From Rahnella sikkimica (GTDB lineage: Bacteria; Pseudomonadota; Gammaproteobacteria; Enterobacterales; Enterobacteriaceae): a stretch of DNA of 64,000 bases. The notes under the pieces were generated by a model, which saw nothing but the letters and a program-made list of their open reading frames with translations, was not told the DNA's origin and ran no database searches. The translations under genes and the position numbers were made by a program. The stretch covers positions 2,790,001 through 2,854,000 of the forward strand of contig NZ_CP019062.1 in assembly GCF_002951615.1 (NCBI RefSeq). The letters are read 5' to 3'. This document shows positions 53,736-63,711 of the stretch, piece after piece. The stretch's first letter is position 1; each line of letters opens with the position of its first letter.

Positions 53736-56192
53736 TTATTGCGCGGAATACTTCTTGGTTCGCCGTGTCGGCGCGGCCTCCGCCGGATTATCCGGCCAGG
53801 GATGTTTCGGGTAGCGCCCTTTCATTTCTTTCTGCACTTCACGGTACGAGCCCTGCCAGAACGCCGCCAGATCGGCGGTGATTTGCAAGGGCCGTTGCGC
53901 CGGAGACAGTAATTCCAGCACCACGTTTACACGCCCTTCGGCCACTACCGGGCTGCGTTCCTCGCCAAACATTTCCTGCATCCGCACCGAAAGCGCCGGT
54001 GGCTGGTCTGCATGATAGCGGATCGGCAGGCGACTGCCAGTCGGGACGGTGTAATGCGTCGGTAAAGCGGCGTCCAGACGCTGACGCTGCTGCCAGTCAC
54101 AAAGCCTTAATAAGGCATCATGCAAATCAACCTGTTGCAGCGATTTTAACGAACGCACGCCCTGTAAAGAAGGCTGTAACCAGCTTTCCAGCCCGTCGAG
54201 TAACGTCTCGTCGTCCATCGCTGGCCAGCTGGCTTCCGGCAGCCATTTTGCCGCACAGGTCAGGCGCAGGCGCAGCTGTTCCGCCGCGACAGACCAGGTG
54301 AGCGCCTGTAAACCCTGCGTGCGGATCCAGTCGATCAATGCCTGTTGCAGCTCGGCATCTTCCGGCTTCGCCAGCGGACTGGCTTTCAGCACCAGACGCC
54401 CGATTTGCCAGCGTCGCCACGCGCGCAGCGTACCTTTTCCCTCATCCCATTCGACCGCCGCCTGCTCTTTCACCACGTCCGGCAGCCGCGCAGGCAATTG
54501 GGTTATATCCAGCGAAATCGCCAGCAAAATGCGGGCGTCCGGGCTGTTGTTGCCCTGCAATAATTGCGGCGCCACCAGCCACGGCGCGCGGGTTAATCCG
54601 TCGTCCTGCGGTAAAGACGCGCCCAGCCCGTTCGCCAGCAGATAACGGCCATCTTCACCGCGTCGCTGGGCGATACGGTCGCTGAATGCGCGCGCCAGCA
54701 GCCACGGCGCGAGTGACGCATCGGCATCACCGCTTTTCCCGCCGGTGCGCTGCGCCAGCTGTTTTGCACGCCGCTGCCAGTTGCCCTGCGGACGGCTGAA
54801 CCAGTAATCAATATCCGGCAATCCGCCGCGCGGCGGCTCTTCGAGCATGGCCGCCAGCAGCGCCGCCGTTGCCAGCGCGTCCGGGCTTTGCTGCGCCGCA
54901 GAAATCAACATCGCCGCCAGCCTGGGCTCACAGCCGAGTTGCGCCATGCGCTGTCCGGCGGCGGTAATTTTGCCGTGCGCGTCGGTTGCGCCAAGCTGAT
55001 GCAAAAGGTGTTTTGCCGCCGACAACGCCGCCGTGGGCGGCATATCCAGCCACTGAAGCTGCGCCGGATCCTGACAACCCCACTGCAACAGCTCCAGCCA
55101 GAAACTGCTCAGATCGCTTTGCAGGATTTCTGCTTCGGCCTGCGCACTGGCGCGTTCCGCCTGCTCTTTGCTGAACAGATGCCAGCACACTCCGGGCTCA
55201 AGACGCCCTGCACGGCCTGCGCGCTGGGTCATGGACGCCTGACTGATGCGCTGAGTGATCAGCCGCGTCAGGCCGCTGCGCGGGTCAAACTGCGCGCTGC
55301 GTTCCAGACCGCTGTCGACCACCAGCCGGATGCCTTCGATGGTCAGACTGGTTTCCGCAATATTGGTTGCCAGCACGATTTTGCGACGTCCGGCAGGTGA
55401 CGGCTGAATGGCTTTTTGCTGCTGCTCTAAAGAAAGCGCGCCGTACAGCGGGCAGAGATCGACATCGTCTGCCACCTTGCCCGACAGCAGATTTTGCACG
55501 CGGGTAATTTCAGAAACACCGGGTAAAAACAGCAGCATCGAACCGGGGTTTTCACTCATCAGGCGGCTGACCATGCGGGCCACGCCTTCGTCCAGCCGTT
55601 CGTGGGTGGCGAGGGAAAGATATTGCCGGTCAACCGGAAAACTGCGGCCTTCGGAGACGATCACCGGCGCATCAGGCAGCAGCGGCGATAAACGCAGATT
55701 ATCCAGCGTCGCGGACATGATCAGTAATTTAAGATCATCGCGCAGCGCATTTTGTACGTCGAGCAGCAACGCCAGCGCCAGATCGGCCTGCAAACTGCGC
55801 TCATGGAATTCATCGAGGATCACCAGCGAAACACCTGTCAGTTCAGGATCCGCCTGCACCATGCGGGTGAGAATGCCTTCGGTCACGACTTCAAGCCGCG
55901 TCGCCGCACTGGTTTTGCTTTCGGCGCGCATACGGTAACCGACGGTTTGCCCCGGCGTTTCGCCCAGCTGCTGCGCCAGACGGAAAGCGACATTTTTTGC
56001 CGCCAGACGACGCGGTTCCAGCAACAGGATTTTCCCCGGCAGATTGCCTTGTTTGAGCAGCTGCAACGGCAACCAGGTCGATTTACCGGCACCAGTCGGC
56101 GCGAGCAATAACACTTGCGGTGCCTGCTTAAGGGCGGCTAAAAGCGGTTCAAGGACGGCGCTGACCGGCAAAGAAGACAATGAATTCTCCAT
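53736..56192 (-). CDS. hrpB: ATP-dependent RNA helicase-like protein HrpB
   Basis: HrpB is a DEAH-box helicase-like protein found next to mrcB in enterics; its RNA target is not established. The ATG at 56192 gives 818 residues (E. coli about 809); an upstream ATG at 56261 overlaps the thpR promoter and is unlikely. Visible motifs: Walker A A-P-T-G-A-G-K-S-T near 32, D-E-F-H-E-R-S near 127 (DExH), S-A-T near 160, and motif VI Q-R-A-G-R-A-G-R near 328. The specific HrpB C-terminal domain occupies about 480-818. It diverges from thpR. Confidence 0.94.
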   Translation of the reverse strand: MENSLSSLPVSAVLEPLLAALKQAPQVLLLAPTGAGKSTWLPLQLLKQGNLPGKILLLEPRRLAAKNVAFRLAQQLGETPGQTVGYRMRAESKTSAATRLEVVTEGILTRMVQADPELTGVSLVILDEFHERSLQADLALALLLDVQNALRDDLKLLIMSATLDNLRLSPLLPDAPVIVSEGRSFPVDRQYLSLATHERLDEGVARMVSRLMSENPGSMLLFLPGVSEITRVQNLLSGKVADDVDLCPLYGALSLEQQQKAIQPSPAGRRKIVLATNIAETSLTIEGIRLVVDSGLERSAQFDPRSGLTRLITQRISQASMTQRAGRAGRLEPGVCWHLFSKEQAERASAQAEAEILQSDLSSFWLELLQWGCQDPAQLQWLDMPPTAALSAAKHLLHQLGATDAHGKITAAGQRMAQLGCEPRLAAMLISAAQQSPDALATAALLAAMLEEPPRGGLPDIDYWFSRPQGNWQRRAKQLAQRTGGKSGDADASLAPWLLARAFSDRIAQRRGEDGRYLLANGLGASLPQDDGLTRAPWLVAPQLLQGNNSPDARILLAISLDITQLPARLPDVVKEQAAVEWDEGKGTLRAWRRWQIGRLVLKASPLAKPEDAELQQALIDWIRTQGLQALTWSVAAEQLRLRLTCAAKWLPEASWPAMDDETLLDGLESWLQPSLQGVRSLKSLQQVDLHDALLRLCDWQQRQRLDAALPTHYTVPTGSRLPIRYHADQPPALSVRMQEMFGEERSPVVAEGRVNVVLELLSPAQRPLQITADLAAFWQGSYREVQKEMKGRYPKHPWPDNPAEAAPTRRTKKYSAQ

Positions 56193-56273
56193 GAGAGTTA
56201 ACTTTAAACGGCGGGCATTGTAGCATTTAGCGCCAGATCCGGTATGTCGTGATTTTTTCAACCAGGAATGAAT

Positions 56274-56816
56274 ATGTCTGTCGAGCGCCGCCTGTTTTTC
56301 GCTTTATCGTTACCTGCAAAGTTACAAAAGCAGGTCATCAAATGGCGTGCCGAACATTTTCCGCAAGACACCGGCCGCCCCGTCACGGCGGCGAACCTGC
56401 ACATTACGCTGGCGTTTCTGGGCGAAATCAGTGAACTCAAAGCCGGCGCGCTGACCCGCATCGCCGGACGCATTCAGGCGCAGAAATTCAGCCTGTGTCT
56501 GGACGATATCGGGCACTGGCCGGGTTCCGGCGTAGTGTGGATTGGTACGAAGCGCGCGCCCAATGCGCTGCTGCAACTGGCTTCCGTGCTGCGCTCTCAC
56601 GCCGCCCGCAACGGCTGCCACCAAAGTACGCTGCCGTTTCATCCGCATGTATCGCTCTACCGCAGTGCCACGCGCCCGGTCGCCATTCCGCCCGCCACGC
56701 CTGACTGGCAACTGGAAGCAGAAGATTTCAGTCTGTACGAATCCACTTATGAACGCGGGCGCACCCGTTACCGCTGCCTGCAAAGCTGGCCTCTGGCTGA
56801 CATTCCGGCCACCTGA
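56274..56816 (+). CDS. thpR: RNA 2',3'-cyclic phosphodiesterase ThpR (LigT)
   Basis: ThpR opens 2',3'-cyclic phosphates and can reversibly ligate tRNA halves with 2'-5' bonds in vitro. The ATG at 56274 has AGGA nine bases upstream and is chosen over the ATG at 56268. The 180-residue protein has both 2H-family motifs, H43-I-T-L and H124-V-S-L (Ser in place of Thr in the second), plus R-L-F-F-A-L at the N-terminus. It is followed 23 bases later by sfsA and is probably co-transcribed. Confidence 0.93.
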   Translation: MSVERRLFFALSLPAKLQKQVIKWRAEHFPQDTGRPVTAANLHITLAFLGEISELKAGALTRIAGRIQAQKFSLCLDDIGHWPGSGVVWIGTKRAPNALLQLASVLRSHAARNGCHQSTLPFHPHVSLYRSATRPVAIPPATPDWQLEAEDFSLYESTYERGRTRYRCLQSWPLADIPAT

Positions 56817-56839
56817 ACCTCTTTTATACGGAAACTCTC

Positions 56840-57559
56840 ATGCATTTCGAGCCAGCGCTTCAACCCGCGACCCTGATAAAACGTTACAAACGTTTTCTCG
56901 CTGATGTGATCACCCCCGATGGCCGGGAACTCACGCTGCACTGCGCCAACACCGGCGCAATGACCGGCTGCGCCACGCCGGGCGATACCGTCTGGTATTC
57001 CACGTCGGATAACGCCAAACGTAAATATGCCCACAGCTGGGAACTGACCGAAACGCAGCAACATCACTGGATTTGCGTGAATACGCTGCGGGCAAATCAG
57101 CTGGTGCGCGAAGCTATCGAGGCACAGCGCATACCGGAATTATCCGGTTACAGTAATTTATCGGCGGAAGTAAAATACGGCACCGAAAATAGCCGTATAG
57201 ACTTGATGTTACAGGCAGAAAATCAACCTGACTGCTATATTGAAGTGAAATCTGTCACGTTGCTGCACGCCGGTCAGGGATTCTTCCCGGATGCAGTCAC
57301 ACTGCGCGGCCAGAAGCATTTGCGCGAGTTACAGTCGATGGCAGAACAGGGGCAGCGAGCGGTACTTTTCTTCGCTGTTTTACATTCAGGCATTGAAAGC
57401 GTGTCCGCTGCACACCATATTGATCCCCGTTACACAGAATTGCTGACGCAGGTTCAGAAAAAAGGTGTAGAAGTGATGTGCTACGGTGCCGCACTTTCTG
57501 CTGAGGGTATCCGCCTCACAGAACGATTACCGCTGGTCACGAAATCGCTAAACGGATAA
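56840..57559 (+). CDS. sfsA: Sugar fermentation stimulation protein SfsA
   Basis: SfsA raises maltose-gene expression when overproduced in E. coli; it is related to DNA-binding and nuclease-like folds, and its true role is unsettled. The 239-residue product has the family's conserved R-Y-K-R-F-L-A-D-V near 15, [11 protein letters not shown] near 38, and a PD-(D/E)xK-like core R-I-D-L-M-L near 119 with C-Y-I-E-V-K-S-V-T near 133. It lies between thpR and dksA as in E. coli. Confidence 0.93.
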   Translation: MHFEPALQPATLIKRYKRFLADVITPDGRELTLHCANTGAMTGCATPGDTVWYSTSDNAKRKYAHSWELTETQQHHWICVNTLRANQLVREAIEAQRIPELSGYSNLSAEVKYGTENSRIDLMLQAENQPDCYIEVKSVTLLHAGQGFFPDAVTLRGQKHLRELQSMAEQGQRAVLFFAVLHSGIESVSAAHHIDPRYTELLTQVQKKGVEVMCYGAALSAEGIRLTERLPLVTKSLNG

Positions 57560-57803
57560 ACCCAGTTCGGATAACCCTGTTATTAGCCGTCGGCGGCATA
57601 AATACAGGTCGCGAATACGCGTTTCCTCACAGGCTTGTCAAGCACCTGTCAGGAATAATTGCCAACCTCGTTGCCTTCTGTTATTTATAGCGGCCTGATT
57701 TTTTCCCCCGTTGGGGATCGAAATGTTCGAAGCCTGTCATTTGCAGAAAATCTGTAAACGCTAAGGTGGATGAACATAGTGCGTGTTATGTAGGAGAAGC
57801 ATC

Positions 57804-58259
57804 ATGCAAGAAGGCCAAACCCGTAAGACGTCGTCCTTGAGCATTCTCGCTATCGCTGGGGTGCAGCCGTATCAAGAGAAGCCGGGCGAAGAGTACATGA
57901 ACGACGCTCAGCTGGCTCACTTCAAAAAGATTCTTGAAGCATGGCGCAATCAGCTCAGGGATGAAGTAGATCGTACCGTTACACACATGCAGGATGAAGC
58001 TGCAAACTTCCCTGATCCGGTTGACCGTGCCGCTCAGGAAGAAGAATTCAGCCTCGAACTGCGTAACCGTGACCGTGAACGTAAGCTGATCAAAAAGATT
58101 GAAAAAACACTGAAAAAAGTGGAAGACGAGGATTTCGGTTATTGCGATTCCTGTGGCGTTGAGATTGGCATCCGCCGTCTTGAAGCACGTCCGACCGCTG
58201 ACTTGTGTATCGACTGTAAGACTCTGGCTGAAATCCGCGAAAAGCAGATGGCTGGCTAA
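57804..58259 (+). CDS. dksA: RNA polymerase-binding transcription factor DksA
   Basis: DksA inserts into the secondary channel of RNA polymerase and, with ppGpp, controls rRNA and amino-acid promoters. The ATG at 57804 follows GGAG and gives 151 residues, identical in length to E. coli. The coiled-coil tip D71-P-V-D74 and the four zinc cysteines C114, C117, C135 and C138 are all present. About 245 bases precede it and should contain its promoters. A terminator follows, before gluQRS. Confidence 0.97.
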   Translation: MQEGQTRKTSSLSILAIAGVQPYQEKPGEEYMNDAQLAHFKKILEAWRNQLRDEVDRTVTHMQDEAANFPDPVDRAAQEEEFSLELRNRDRERKLIKKIEKTLKKVEDEDFGYCDSCGVEIGIRRLEARPTADLCIDCKTLAEIREKQMAG

Positions 58260-58270
58260 GTCCGGGTCCC

Positions 58271-58301
58271 ACGCGGTGCGTCATGCACCGCGTTCCCTTT
58301 T
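58271..58301 (+). terminator. Intrinsic terminator between dksA and gluQRS
   Basis: ACGCGGTGC / GCACCGCGT stem with a GTCAT loop, followed by TCCCTTTT. It ends 17 bases before gluQRS, so some read-through into that gene is expected. Confidence 0.75.
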
Positions 58302-58318
58302 AAAGCACGCCCATTCTT

Positions 58319-59185
58319 ATGCCACAAGATCAATACACAGGCCGTTTCGCGCCTTCACCTTCCGGTGACCTCCATTTTGGTTCGCTGATTGCCGCGCTCG
58401 GCAGTTATCTTCATGCCCGTTCTCAAAAAGGCCAATGGCAGGTACGCATTGACGATATCGATCCGCCGCGTGAAATCCCCGGTTCCGCTGACCGCATTCT
58501 GACCACGCTCGAACGCTATGGTCTGGAGTGGGACGGCGACGTCGTCTGGCAATCCAAACGTCATGACGCCTACCGCGAAGTGCTTGATGTGTTGTATCAG
58601 CAGCAAAAAAACTATTACTGCAACTGCACCCGCCAGCGCATTGCGCAAAGTGGCGGCTTCTACGACGGTCACTGCCGTGACCTGAATGTAGGCGCGGAAA
58701 ACGCGGCAATTCGCCTGCATCAGACCTTGCCGGTTTACGGTTTTGATGATGATTTTCAGGGGCATTTGCAGGCCGAGCGTCAGCTTGCTGAAGAAGATTT
58801 TATTATCCGCCGCCGCGACGGGCTGTTTGCCTACAATCTGGCGGTGGTCGTCGATGACCATTTTCAGGGTGTAAATCATATTGTGCGCGGGGCCGATCTT
58901 ATTGAGCCAACCGTCCGCCAGATTTCGCTCTACCGGCATCTGGGTTATCCGCAACCGGGATATCTGCATTTGCCGCTGGCACTGAATGAAAATGGCGACA
59001 AGCTTTCCAAACAAAATCACGCACCGGCGCTGCCTGAAGGCGATCCGCGGCCGGTTATCATTAACGCACTGAAATTTTTAGGCCAAACGCTGCCGGAAAA
59101 CTGGCAGGATTACACTTTGCCTTTATTATTACGCTGGGCGACAACGCACTGGACGCCCTCTGAGATCCCGCGTCAGGGCGCTTAA
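58319..59185 (+). CDS. gluQ: Glutamyl-queuosine tRNA(Asp) synthetase GluQRS
   Basis: This truncated glutamyl-tRNA synthetase paralogue attaches glutamate to the queuosine at the wobble position of tRNA-Asp. The 288-residue protein has the [13 protein letters not shown] opening near 10, an H-F-G-S-L class-I HIGH-like motif near 19, zinc-site cysteines in Y-Y-C-N-C-T near 100 (with C-R-D further on), and a K-L-S-K-Q KMSKS-like loop near 228. It lacks an anticodon-binding domain, as expected. It follows dksA as in E. coli. Confidence 0.94.
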   Translation: MPQDQYTGRFAPSPSGDLHFGSLIAALGSYLHARSQKGQWQVRIDDIDPPREIPGSADRILTTLERYGLEWDGDVVWQSKRHDAYREVLDVLYQQQKNYYCNCTRQRIAQSGGFYDGHCRDLNVGAENAAIRLHQTLPVYGFDDDFQGHLQAERQLAEEDFIIRRRDGLFAYNLAVVVDDHFQGVNHIVRGADLIEPTVRQISLYRHLGYPQPGYLHLPLALNENGDKLSKQNHAPALPEGDPRPVIINALKFLGQTLPENWQDYTLPLLLRWATTHWTPSEIPRQGA

Positions 59186-59290
59186 TCACCGCTGAACTGA
59201 CATCGGCATTCTCAAAGAGGCTATCGTGAGCTATGATTAGCCGCTGTTTTTGCGTCACGCTAATTTTTTCAGTCACTATCGAGGTGTACC

Positions 59291-61036
59291 ATTTTTACCC
59301 GAGTAGCCAATTTTTGCCGTAAGGTGCTGGTCCGTGAAGATAAAGTCGTTCGTGAAGAAAAGGCTGTTCATGACGAAGCCGCACTTCATGGAGAAACTCA
59401 TCGCGAGGACAATTCCCGTCGCGATCCGTCTCCTGTGGCTGAAAACACTGTGAAAGCAAACAATCCTGAACGTCGTGACAACGAGCAACGCCGCGAAAAT
59501 CGTGGCCGTCGGGAAGACAACGCAAACCGTGGCGACCGTCGTAACAACAATACCCGTCGCTCAGGGCCTTATCAGCCACGTGGCGAACGCAACGACAATC
59601 GCGGTGAGCGCAGCGACAACCGTTCTGAACGCAGTGAACCCCGCGCTCCGCGTGCGGAACACGTTCAGAAACCGCGTCCGTCATTCGATTACGCGGGTGA
59701 AACCCGTGCCATCACCATTGTTCCCCGCGATGAGCACAATATTTCCCGTCGCGACATCAGCGAAAACGCCCTGAAAGTCCTGTACCGCCTGAACAAATCT
59801 GGCTATGAAGCCTTCCTGGTGGGCGGTGGCGTGCGCGATTTGCTGCTGGATAAAAAACCGAAAGATTTCGATATCACCACCAACGCAACGCCCGATCAGG
59901 TGCGCAAACTTTTCCGTAACTGCCGTCTGGTTGGCCGCCGTTTCCGTCTGGCCCACGTCATGTTCGGCCCGGAAATCATCGAAGTGGCCACGTTCCGTGG
60001 TCATCACGAACAGTACGAAGAAACCGACGATAAAAACGTTTCCCAGCAGGCCCAGAACGGCATGCTGCTGCGCGACAATATCTTCGGCACGATTGAAGAC
60101 GATGCCCAGCGCCGCGACTTCACCATCAACAGCCTGTATTACGGCGTGGCTGATTTCACCGTCCGCGATTACACCGGCGGCCTGCGTGACCTGGAAAACG
60201 GTATCATCCGTCTGATTGGCGATCCGGAAACCCGTTACCGCGAAGATCCGGTGCGGATGCTGCGCGCGGTACGTTTCGCCGCAAAACTGGACATGAAAAT
60301 CAGCCCGGAAACCGCGGAGCCAATCCCACGTCTGGCGACCCTGTTACAGGAAATTCCGCCCGCACGTCTGTTTGAAGAATCGCTGAAACTCCTGCAGGCC
60401 GGTTACGGTTACGAAACGTATAAAAAGCTGTGTGAATACCAGCTGTTCCAGCCGTTGTTCCCGCTGATTGCCCGCCAGTTTACTGAAGCTGGCGATAGCC
60501 CGATGGAACACATTCTGCTGCAGGTTCTGAAAAATACCGACTCCCGTTTGCAAAACGATCAGCGCGTCAATCCGGCGTTCCTGTTCGCGGCAATGTTGTG
60601 GTATCCGGTGATTGAACATGCACAGAAACTGGCGCAGGAAGGCGGCCTGACGTATTACGACGCCTTCGCGCTGGCCATGAACGATGTGCTCGACGAACAA
60701 TGTCGCACGCTGGCCATTCCGAAACGTATTACCACGCTGGTGCGTGATATCTGGGCATTGCAGCTGCGTCTGTCGCGCCGTCAGGGCAAACGTGCGCACA
60801 AGCTGATGGAACATCCTAAGTTCCGCGCCGCTTACGATTTACTGGTTCTGCGTGCTGAAGTGGAACAACATCGCGAACTGCAAAGTCTGGCGCAGTGGTG
60901 GGGAGAATTCCAGGAAGCGACTCCGGCCTCTCAGAAAACCATGCTCGGTACGCTGGGCGATGATGCGATCCCGGCACGCCGGGCGCGTACCCGCCGCCCC
61001 CGCAAACGGGCTCCGCGCAAGGACGGCGGTCAATGA
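59291..61036 (+). CDS. pcnB: Poly(A) polymerase I (PcnB), AUU start
   Basis: PcnB adds 3' poly(A) tails that promote RNA decay and set plasmid copy number. I place the start at the ATT at 59291, because the peptide from there ([12 protein letters not shown]) matches the E. coli N-terminus, whose gene also uses AUU, and GAGGTG precedes it. This gives 581 residues against about 465 in E. coli. The excess is an insertion (about residues 20-135) dominated by Arg, Asn, Asp and Glu. The catalytic G-G-G-V-R-D near 178 and D192-F-D194 follow intact, and a basic [10 protein letters not shown] tail closes it. A GTG at 59324 would drop the conserved start. Confidence 0.93.
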   Translation: MFTRVANFCRKVLVREDKVVREEKAVHDEAALHGETHREDNSRRDPSPVAENTVKANNPERRDNEQRRENRGRREDNANRGDRRNNNTRRSGPYQPRGERNDNRGERSDNRSERSEPRAPRAEHVQKPRPSFDYAGETRAITIVPRDEHNISRRDISENALKVLYRLNKSGYEAFLVGGGVRDLLLDKKPKDFDITTNATPDQVRKLFRNCRLVGRRFRLAHVMFGPEIIEVATFRGHHEQYEETDDKNVSQQAQNGMLLRDNIFGTIEDDAQRRDFTINSLYYGVADFTVRDYTGGLRDLENGIIRLIGDPETRYREDPVRMLRAVRFAAKLDMKISPETAEPIPRLATLLQEIPPARLFEESLKLLQAGYGYETYKKLCEYQLFQPLFPLIARQFTEAGDSPMEHILLQVLKNTDSRLQNDQRVNPAFLFAAMLWYPVIEHAQKLAQEGGLTYYDAFALAMNDVLDEQCRTLAIPKRITTLVRDIWALQLRLSRRQGKRAHKLMEHPKFRAAYDLLVLRAEVEQHRELQSLAQWWGEFQEATPASQKTMLGTLGDDAIPARRARTRRPRKRAPRKDGGQ

Positions 61037-61512
61037 TCCGCGTTTACCTGGCTCTGGGCAGTAATCTTGCCCGTCCTCTTGACCAGGTAAATTGCGCGCT
61101 GGAGGCGCTGGCACATTTGCCGCGCACCCGTTTTGTCGCCGCGTCCCCGTTTTACCGCAGTAAACCGCTGGGGCCGCAGGATCAACCTGATTATCTGAAC
61201 GCCGTCGTGGCGCTCGATACGCTGTTGCCGCCGGAACAATTGCTCGATTGTACTCAGGCCATCGAGCAAAATCAGGGACGTGTCCGCAAAGCCGAACGCT
61301 GGGGCCCGCGGACATTGGATCTTGATATGCTGATTTATGGCGATCGGGTGATCAACACTGACCGTTTGATCGTGCCGCATTACGACATGAAGAATCGTGA
61401 ATTTATGCTGTATCCGCTGGCGGATCTGGCACCGGATCTGGTGTTTCCGGATGGCGAAACGCTGCAAAGCATACTGGCACGCGTTCCGCTGAATGGCCTG
61501 AAAAAATGGTAA
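61033..61512 (+). CDS. folK: 6-hydroxymethyl-7,8-dihydropterin pyrophosphokinase FolK
   Basis: FolK transfers pyrophosphate from ATP to hydroxymethyl-dihydropterin in folate synthesis. The 159-residue protein has the family signature [15 protein letters not shown] near 88-102, with the two metal-binding Asp residues, and the opening Y-L-A-L-G-S-N-L. Its ATG overlaps the pcnB stop (ATGA). Its stop codon lies in the left arm of a hairpin shared with the convergent qseC. In E. coli it is followed by panB; here qseBC intervenes. Confidence 0.96.
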   Translation: MIRVYLALGSNLARPLDQVNCALEALAHLPRTRFVAASPFYRSKPLGPQDQPDYLNAVVALDTLLPPEQLLDCTQAIEQNQGRVRKAERWGPRTLDLDMLIYGDRVINTDRLIVPHYDMKNREFMLYPLADLAPDLVFPDGETLQSILARVPLNGLKKW

Positions 61513-61530
61513 GTCGCTCAGCGACTTACC
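61508..61530 (-). terminator. Hairpin terminator containing the stop codons of folK and qseC
   Basis: GGTAAGTCGC / GCGACTTACC pair perfectly around a TCA loop. The TAA of folK is in the left arm, and the loop is the TGA of qseC read on the minus strand. On the minus strand a T6 run follows (complement of 61501-61506), so it is a strong terminator for qseC. Confidence 0.8.
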
Positions 61531-62879
61531 TGCACTTGTAATCCCCCTTCTGCTTTGTTCCTGTAATCAACGCGCAACTGATGCAGCTGAGCGATCCTTT
61601 GTACGATCGAAATTCCCAGCCCGCTGCCGGTTTGCTCCTGACCCGGTGGCCGGTAAAAACGTTCGCCCAGCCGCGCCTGATGTTCTGCCGTGATCCCCGG
61701 CCCCTGATCGTCGACCGTTAATCCCTGCGCATTCAGCGTCACCGACACGGTGGTTCCCGCCGGAGAATAGCGAATCGCGTTATCCAGCAGATTGCGTACC
61801 ATCAGAGAAAGCAGAAGCGATTGCCCGCGCATGTCCGGCGGCGTGCCCTGTTCTTCAAAACGTAATTCGATGCCTTTTTTGTGCGCGCAGTAATCCTGCT
61901 CGGCCAGATTTTGGGCCAGCAGCGAAGGCCAGTCGATCATCTCCAGCTCCTCAGGTTCTGAAAAACTTTCCAGCCGCGAAAGCGTCAGCAGCTGATCCAC
62001 CAGCCGTGTGGCGCGATCGATACTGGTGGTCAGGTTTTCCAGCGCATGTTCGCGCATTTCGGCGTCGTCACCGGAAAGCTGAACCACTTCGGTTTGCACG
62101 CGCAATGCAGCCAGCGGGCTGCGTAATTCATGCGCCGCGTCGGAGGTAAACCGGCGTTCGCGGACCAGCATTTCACTGGTGCGGTCAAACAAAGAATTCA
62201 GCGCATTCGCCAGCGGCAGGACTTCACCGGGCAGACGATCGGTGATAATCGGCGTCGCATCTTCCGGCGAGCGCTGCCGCAACCCTTCCGCCACGCGGCG
62301 CAGCGGACGAAGTTCCAGCGTCACCATCACAATCAGCGCCAGCAGCAATACCGGCAACGAAGCCAGCCAGGGCGTCAGTTGCCCGCTGACCAAACTCCAG
62401 GCCATATCGTTGCGGTAATCGTATTCCTGCCCGACGGCCACGCGATATTGCCCGTCCGGCGACGTCAGCCAGACCATGCGCCAGTCATCGCCTTTCAGTT
62501 CTTCATCTTTAAAGCCCTGTATGTTGCCGTCGAAGCGGATGCGTTTGCCGTTTTCGCCGTCGTTGAGCAGCATGTCGCCCTGCTGATTGAAAATGGCAAA
62601 CGTCAGCGCATCGTCATCGGTATGACCGCGCGAGCCTTTGCGCACCATCTTTTTGGTATCCGGCAACTCAGCATCTTTTTGCATATTCACCCGGTCGCCC
62701 AGCCCGGTGGCGGCGAGACGTTTGGCGAACAACATCTGTTGCGTATCAAATACTTCATTGATGTGTTTACGGGTCTGATGCCACGCCACGCCACTGGCAA
62801 TCAGCCACGTCATCAGCGCCAGCACGGTGAACAGCAGGATCAGCCGGAGGCGCAGACTCAGGTTTTTCAGCTCCTTCAC
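61518..62879 (-). CDS. qseC: Two-component sensor histidine kinase QseC
   Basis: The 453-residue inner-membrane kinase matches E. coli QseC throughout. It has two membrane helices (about 11-33 and 168-190) bracketing a periplasmic domain with [10 protein letters not shown], then a HAMP-like segment, the phospho-acceptor H250 in [11 protein letters not shown], and N, G1 and G2 boxes ([10 protein letters not shown] near 363, D-Q-G-P-G near 392, G-S-G-L-G-I-S near 422). QseC has been linked to autoinducer-3/adrenergic signals and cross-talk with PmrAB. Its ATG overlaps the qseB stop by four bases. Confidence 0.93.
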   Translation of the reverse strand: MKELKNLSLRLRLILLFTVLALMTWLIASGVAWHQTRKHINEVFDTQQMLFAKRLAATGLGDRVNMQKDAELPDTKKMVRKGSRGHTDDDALTFAIFNQQGDMLLNDGENGKRIRFDGNIQGFKDEELKGDDWRMVWLTSPDGQYRVAVGQEYDYRNDMAWSLVSGQLTPWLASLPVLLLALIVMVTLELRPLRRVAEGLRQRSPEDATPIITDRLPGEVLPLANALNSLFDRTSEMLVRERRFTSDAAHELRSPLAALRVQTEVVQLSGDDAEMREHALENLTTSIDRATRLVDQLLTLSRLESFSEPEELEMIDWPSLLAQNLAEQDYCAHKKGIELRFEEQGTPPDMRGQSLLLSLMVRNLLDNAIRYSPAGTTVSVTLNAQGLTVDDQGPGITAEHQARLGERFYRPPGQEQTGSGLGISIVQRIAQLHQLRVDYRNKAEGGLQVQVSR

Positions 62880-63553
62880 GCGTTCTCCCCGGACAGCGCA
62901 TCGCCCAGCGTATAACCCACGCCGTGAACGGTGCGGATAAAGCTTTTGCCGAGTTTGCTGCGAAGATGGTGGATATGGACTTCAACCGCGTTACTGCTGA
63001 CCTCATCGTCCCAGTTGTACAGTTTTTCCTGAATCAGCGTGCGTGCCAGAACGCGGCCTTTGTTATTGAGAAACAATTCCAGCACCGCGACTTCACGCGG
63101 CGTGAGCGTTACGGTTTCGCCGTTGAGGGTTACGCTGCGGGCAGCCGGATCAAATTCAACTGCACCGTGCGTCACTTTTGGCGTAATCACGCCGTGACGG
63201 CGGCGGATCAGCGCCTGCAAACGCGCGGCCACTTCCACCAGCGCAAACGGCTTACACAAATAATCATCCGCCCCGGCCTGCAACCCGCCGACACGCTGTT
63301 CAAGCGCATCGCGCGCCGTGAGGATCAGCACCGGCGTGTCGCGACCGGCCTTGCGCCATTCGCGCAGCAGATCCATGCCGTCCATTCCCGGCAGGCTTAA
63401 ATCGAGGATCACCGCATCGTACGGCGCGCTGTCGAGCGCGGCTTTTCCGGTCAGCCCGTCGGTGAACCAGTCGAGCGTAAAACCCAGTTTTGTCAGCCCG
63501 GCTTTGATGCCGTCGCCAATCATTTTGTCGTCTTCAACCAATAGAATCCGCAT
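62876..63553 (-). CDS. qseB: Two-component response regulator QseB
   Basis: QseB is an OmpR-family regulator activated by QseC. The ATG at 63553 is preceded by GGAGGG and gives 225 residues; an ATG at 63574 lies inside the promoter. The receiver domain has D8/D9, phospho-acceptor D51 in [11 protein letters not shown]79 and the K101 region (C-K-P-F). The winged-helix domain ends [10 protein letters not shown] and [12 protein letters not shown]. It is first in the qseBC operon, which is probably autoregulated through the repeat at 63589-63605. Confidence 0.94.
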   Translation of the reverse strand: MRILLVEDDKMIGDGIKAGLTKLGFTLDWFTDGLTGKAALDSAPYDAVILDLSLPGMDGMDLLREWRKAGRDTPVLILTARDALEQRVGGLQAGADDYLCKPFALVEVAARLQALIRRRHGVITPKVTHGAVEFDPAARSVTLNGETVTLTPREVAVLELFLNNKGRVLARTLIQEKLYNWDDEVSSNAVEVHIHHLRSKLGKSFIRTVHGVGYTLGDALSGENA

Positions 63554-63572
63554 GGTTCCCTCCGTTTTTTTC

Positions 63573-63605
63573 ATTATAGGCGACGCTTCTTAATCACTTC
63601 TTAAG
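63573..63605 (-). promoter_or_regulatory. qseBC promoter with a PmrA/QseB-type direct repeat
   Basis: On the minus strand there is a consensus -10 TATAAT at 63578-63573, about 20 bases before the qseB start. In the -35 position no TTGACA-like hexamer is visible; instead CTTAAG-N5-ATTAAG (63605-63589; CTTAAT-N5-CTTAAG on the plus strand) occupies the site. This is the form of operator bound by PmrA/QseB-like OmpR-family activators, so positive autoregulation is likely. Confidence 0.65.
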
Positions 63606-63711
63606 ATCGGGATCATGGAGTCCGTTGCTGATCTTGCTGTCTGCATTTCGGCTCATACAGTAGAATACCGGCATCATATTCATCCGATGAATTATTCAAA
63701 GGAAAGTGTTC

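Noticed and set aside
59324-61036. GTG at 59324 as the pcnB start
   Set aside because: It would discard the conserved [10 protein letters not shown] segment, and no proper ribosome site precedes it; the AUU at 59291 has both.
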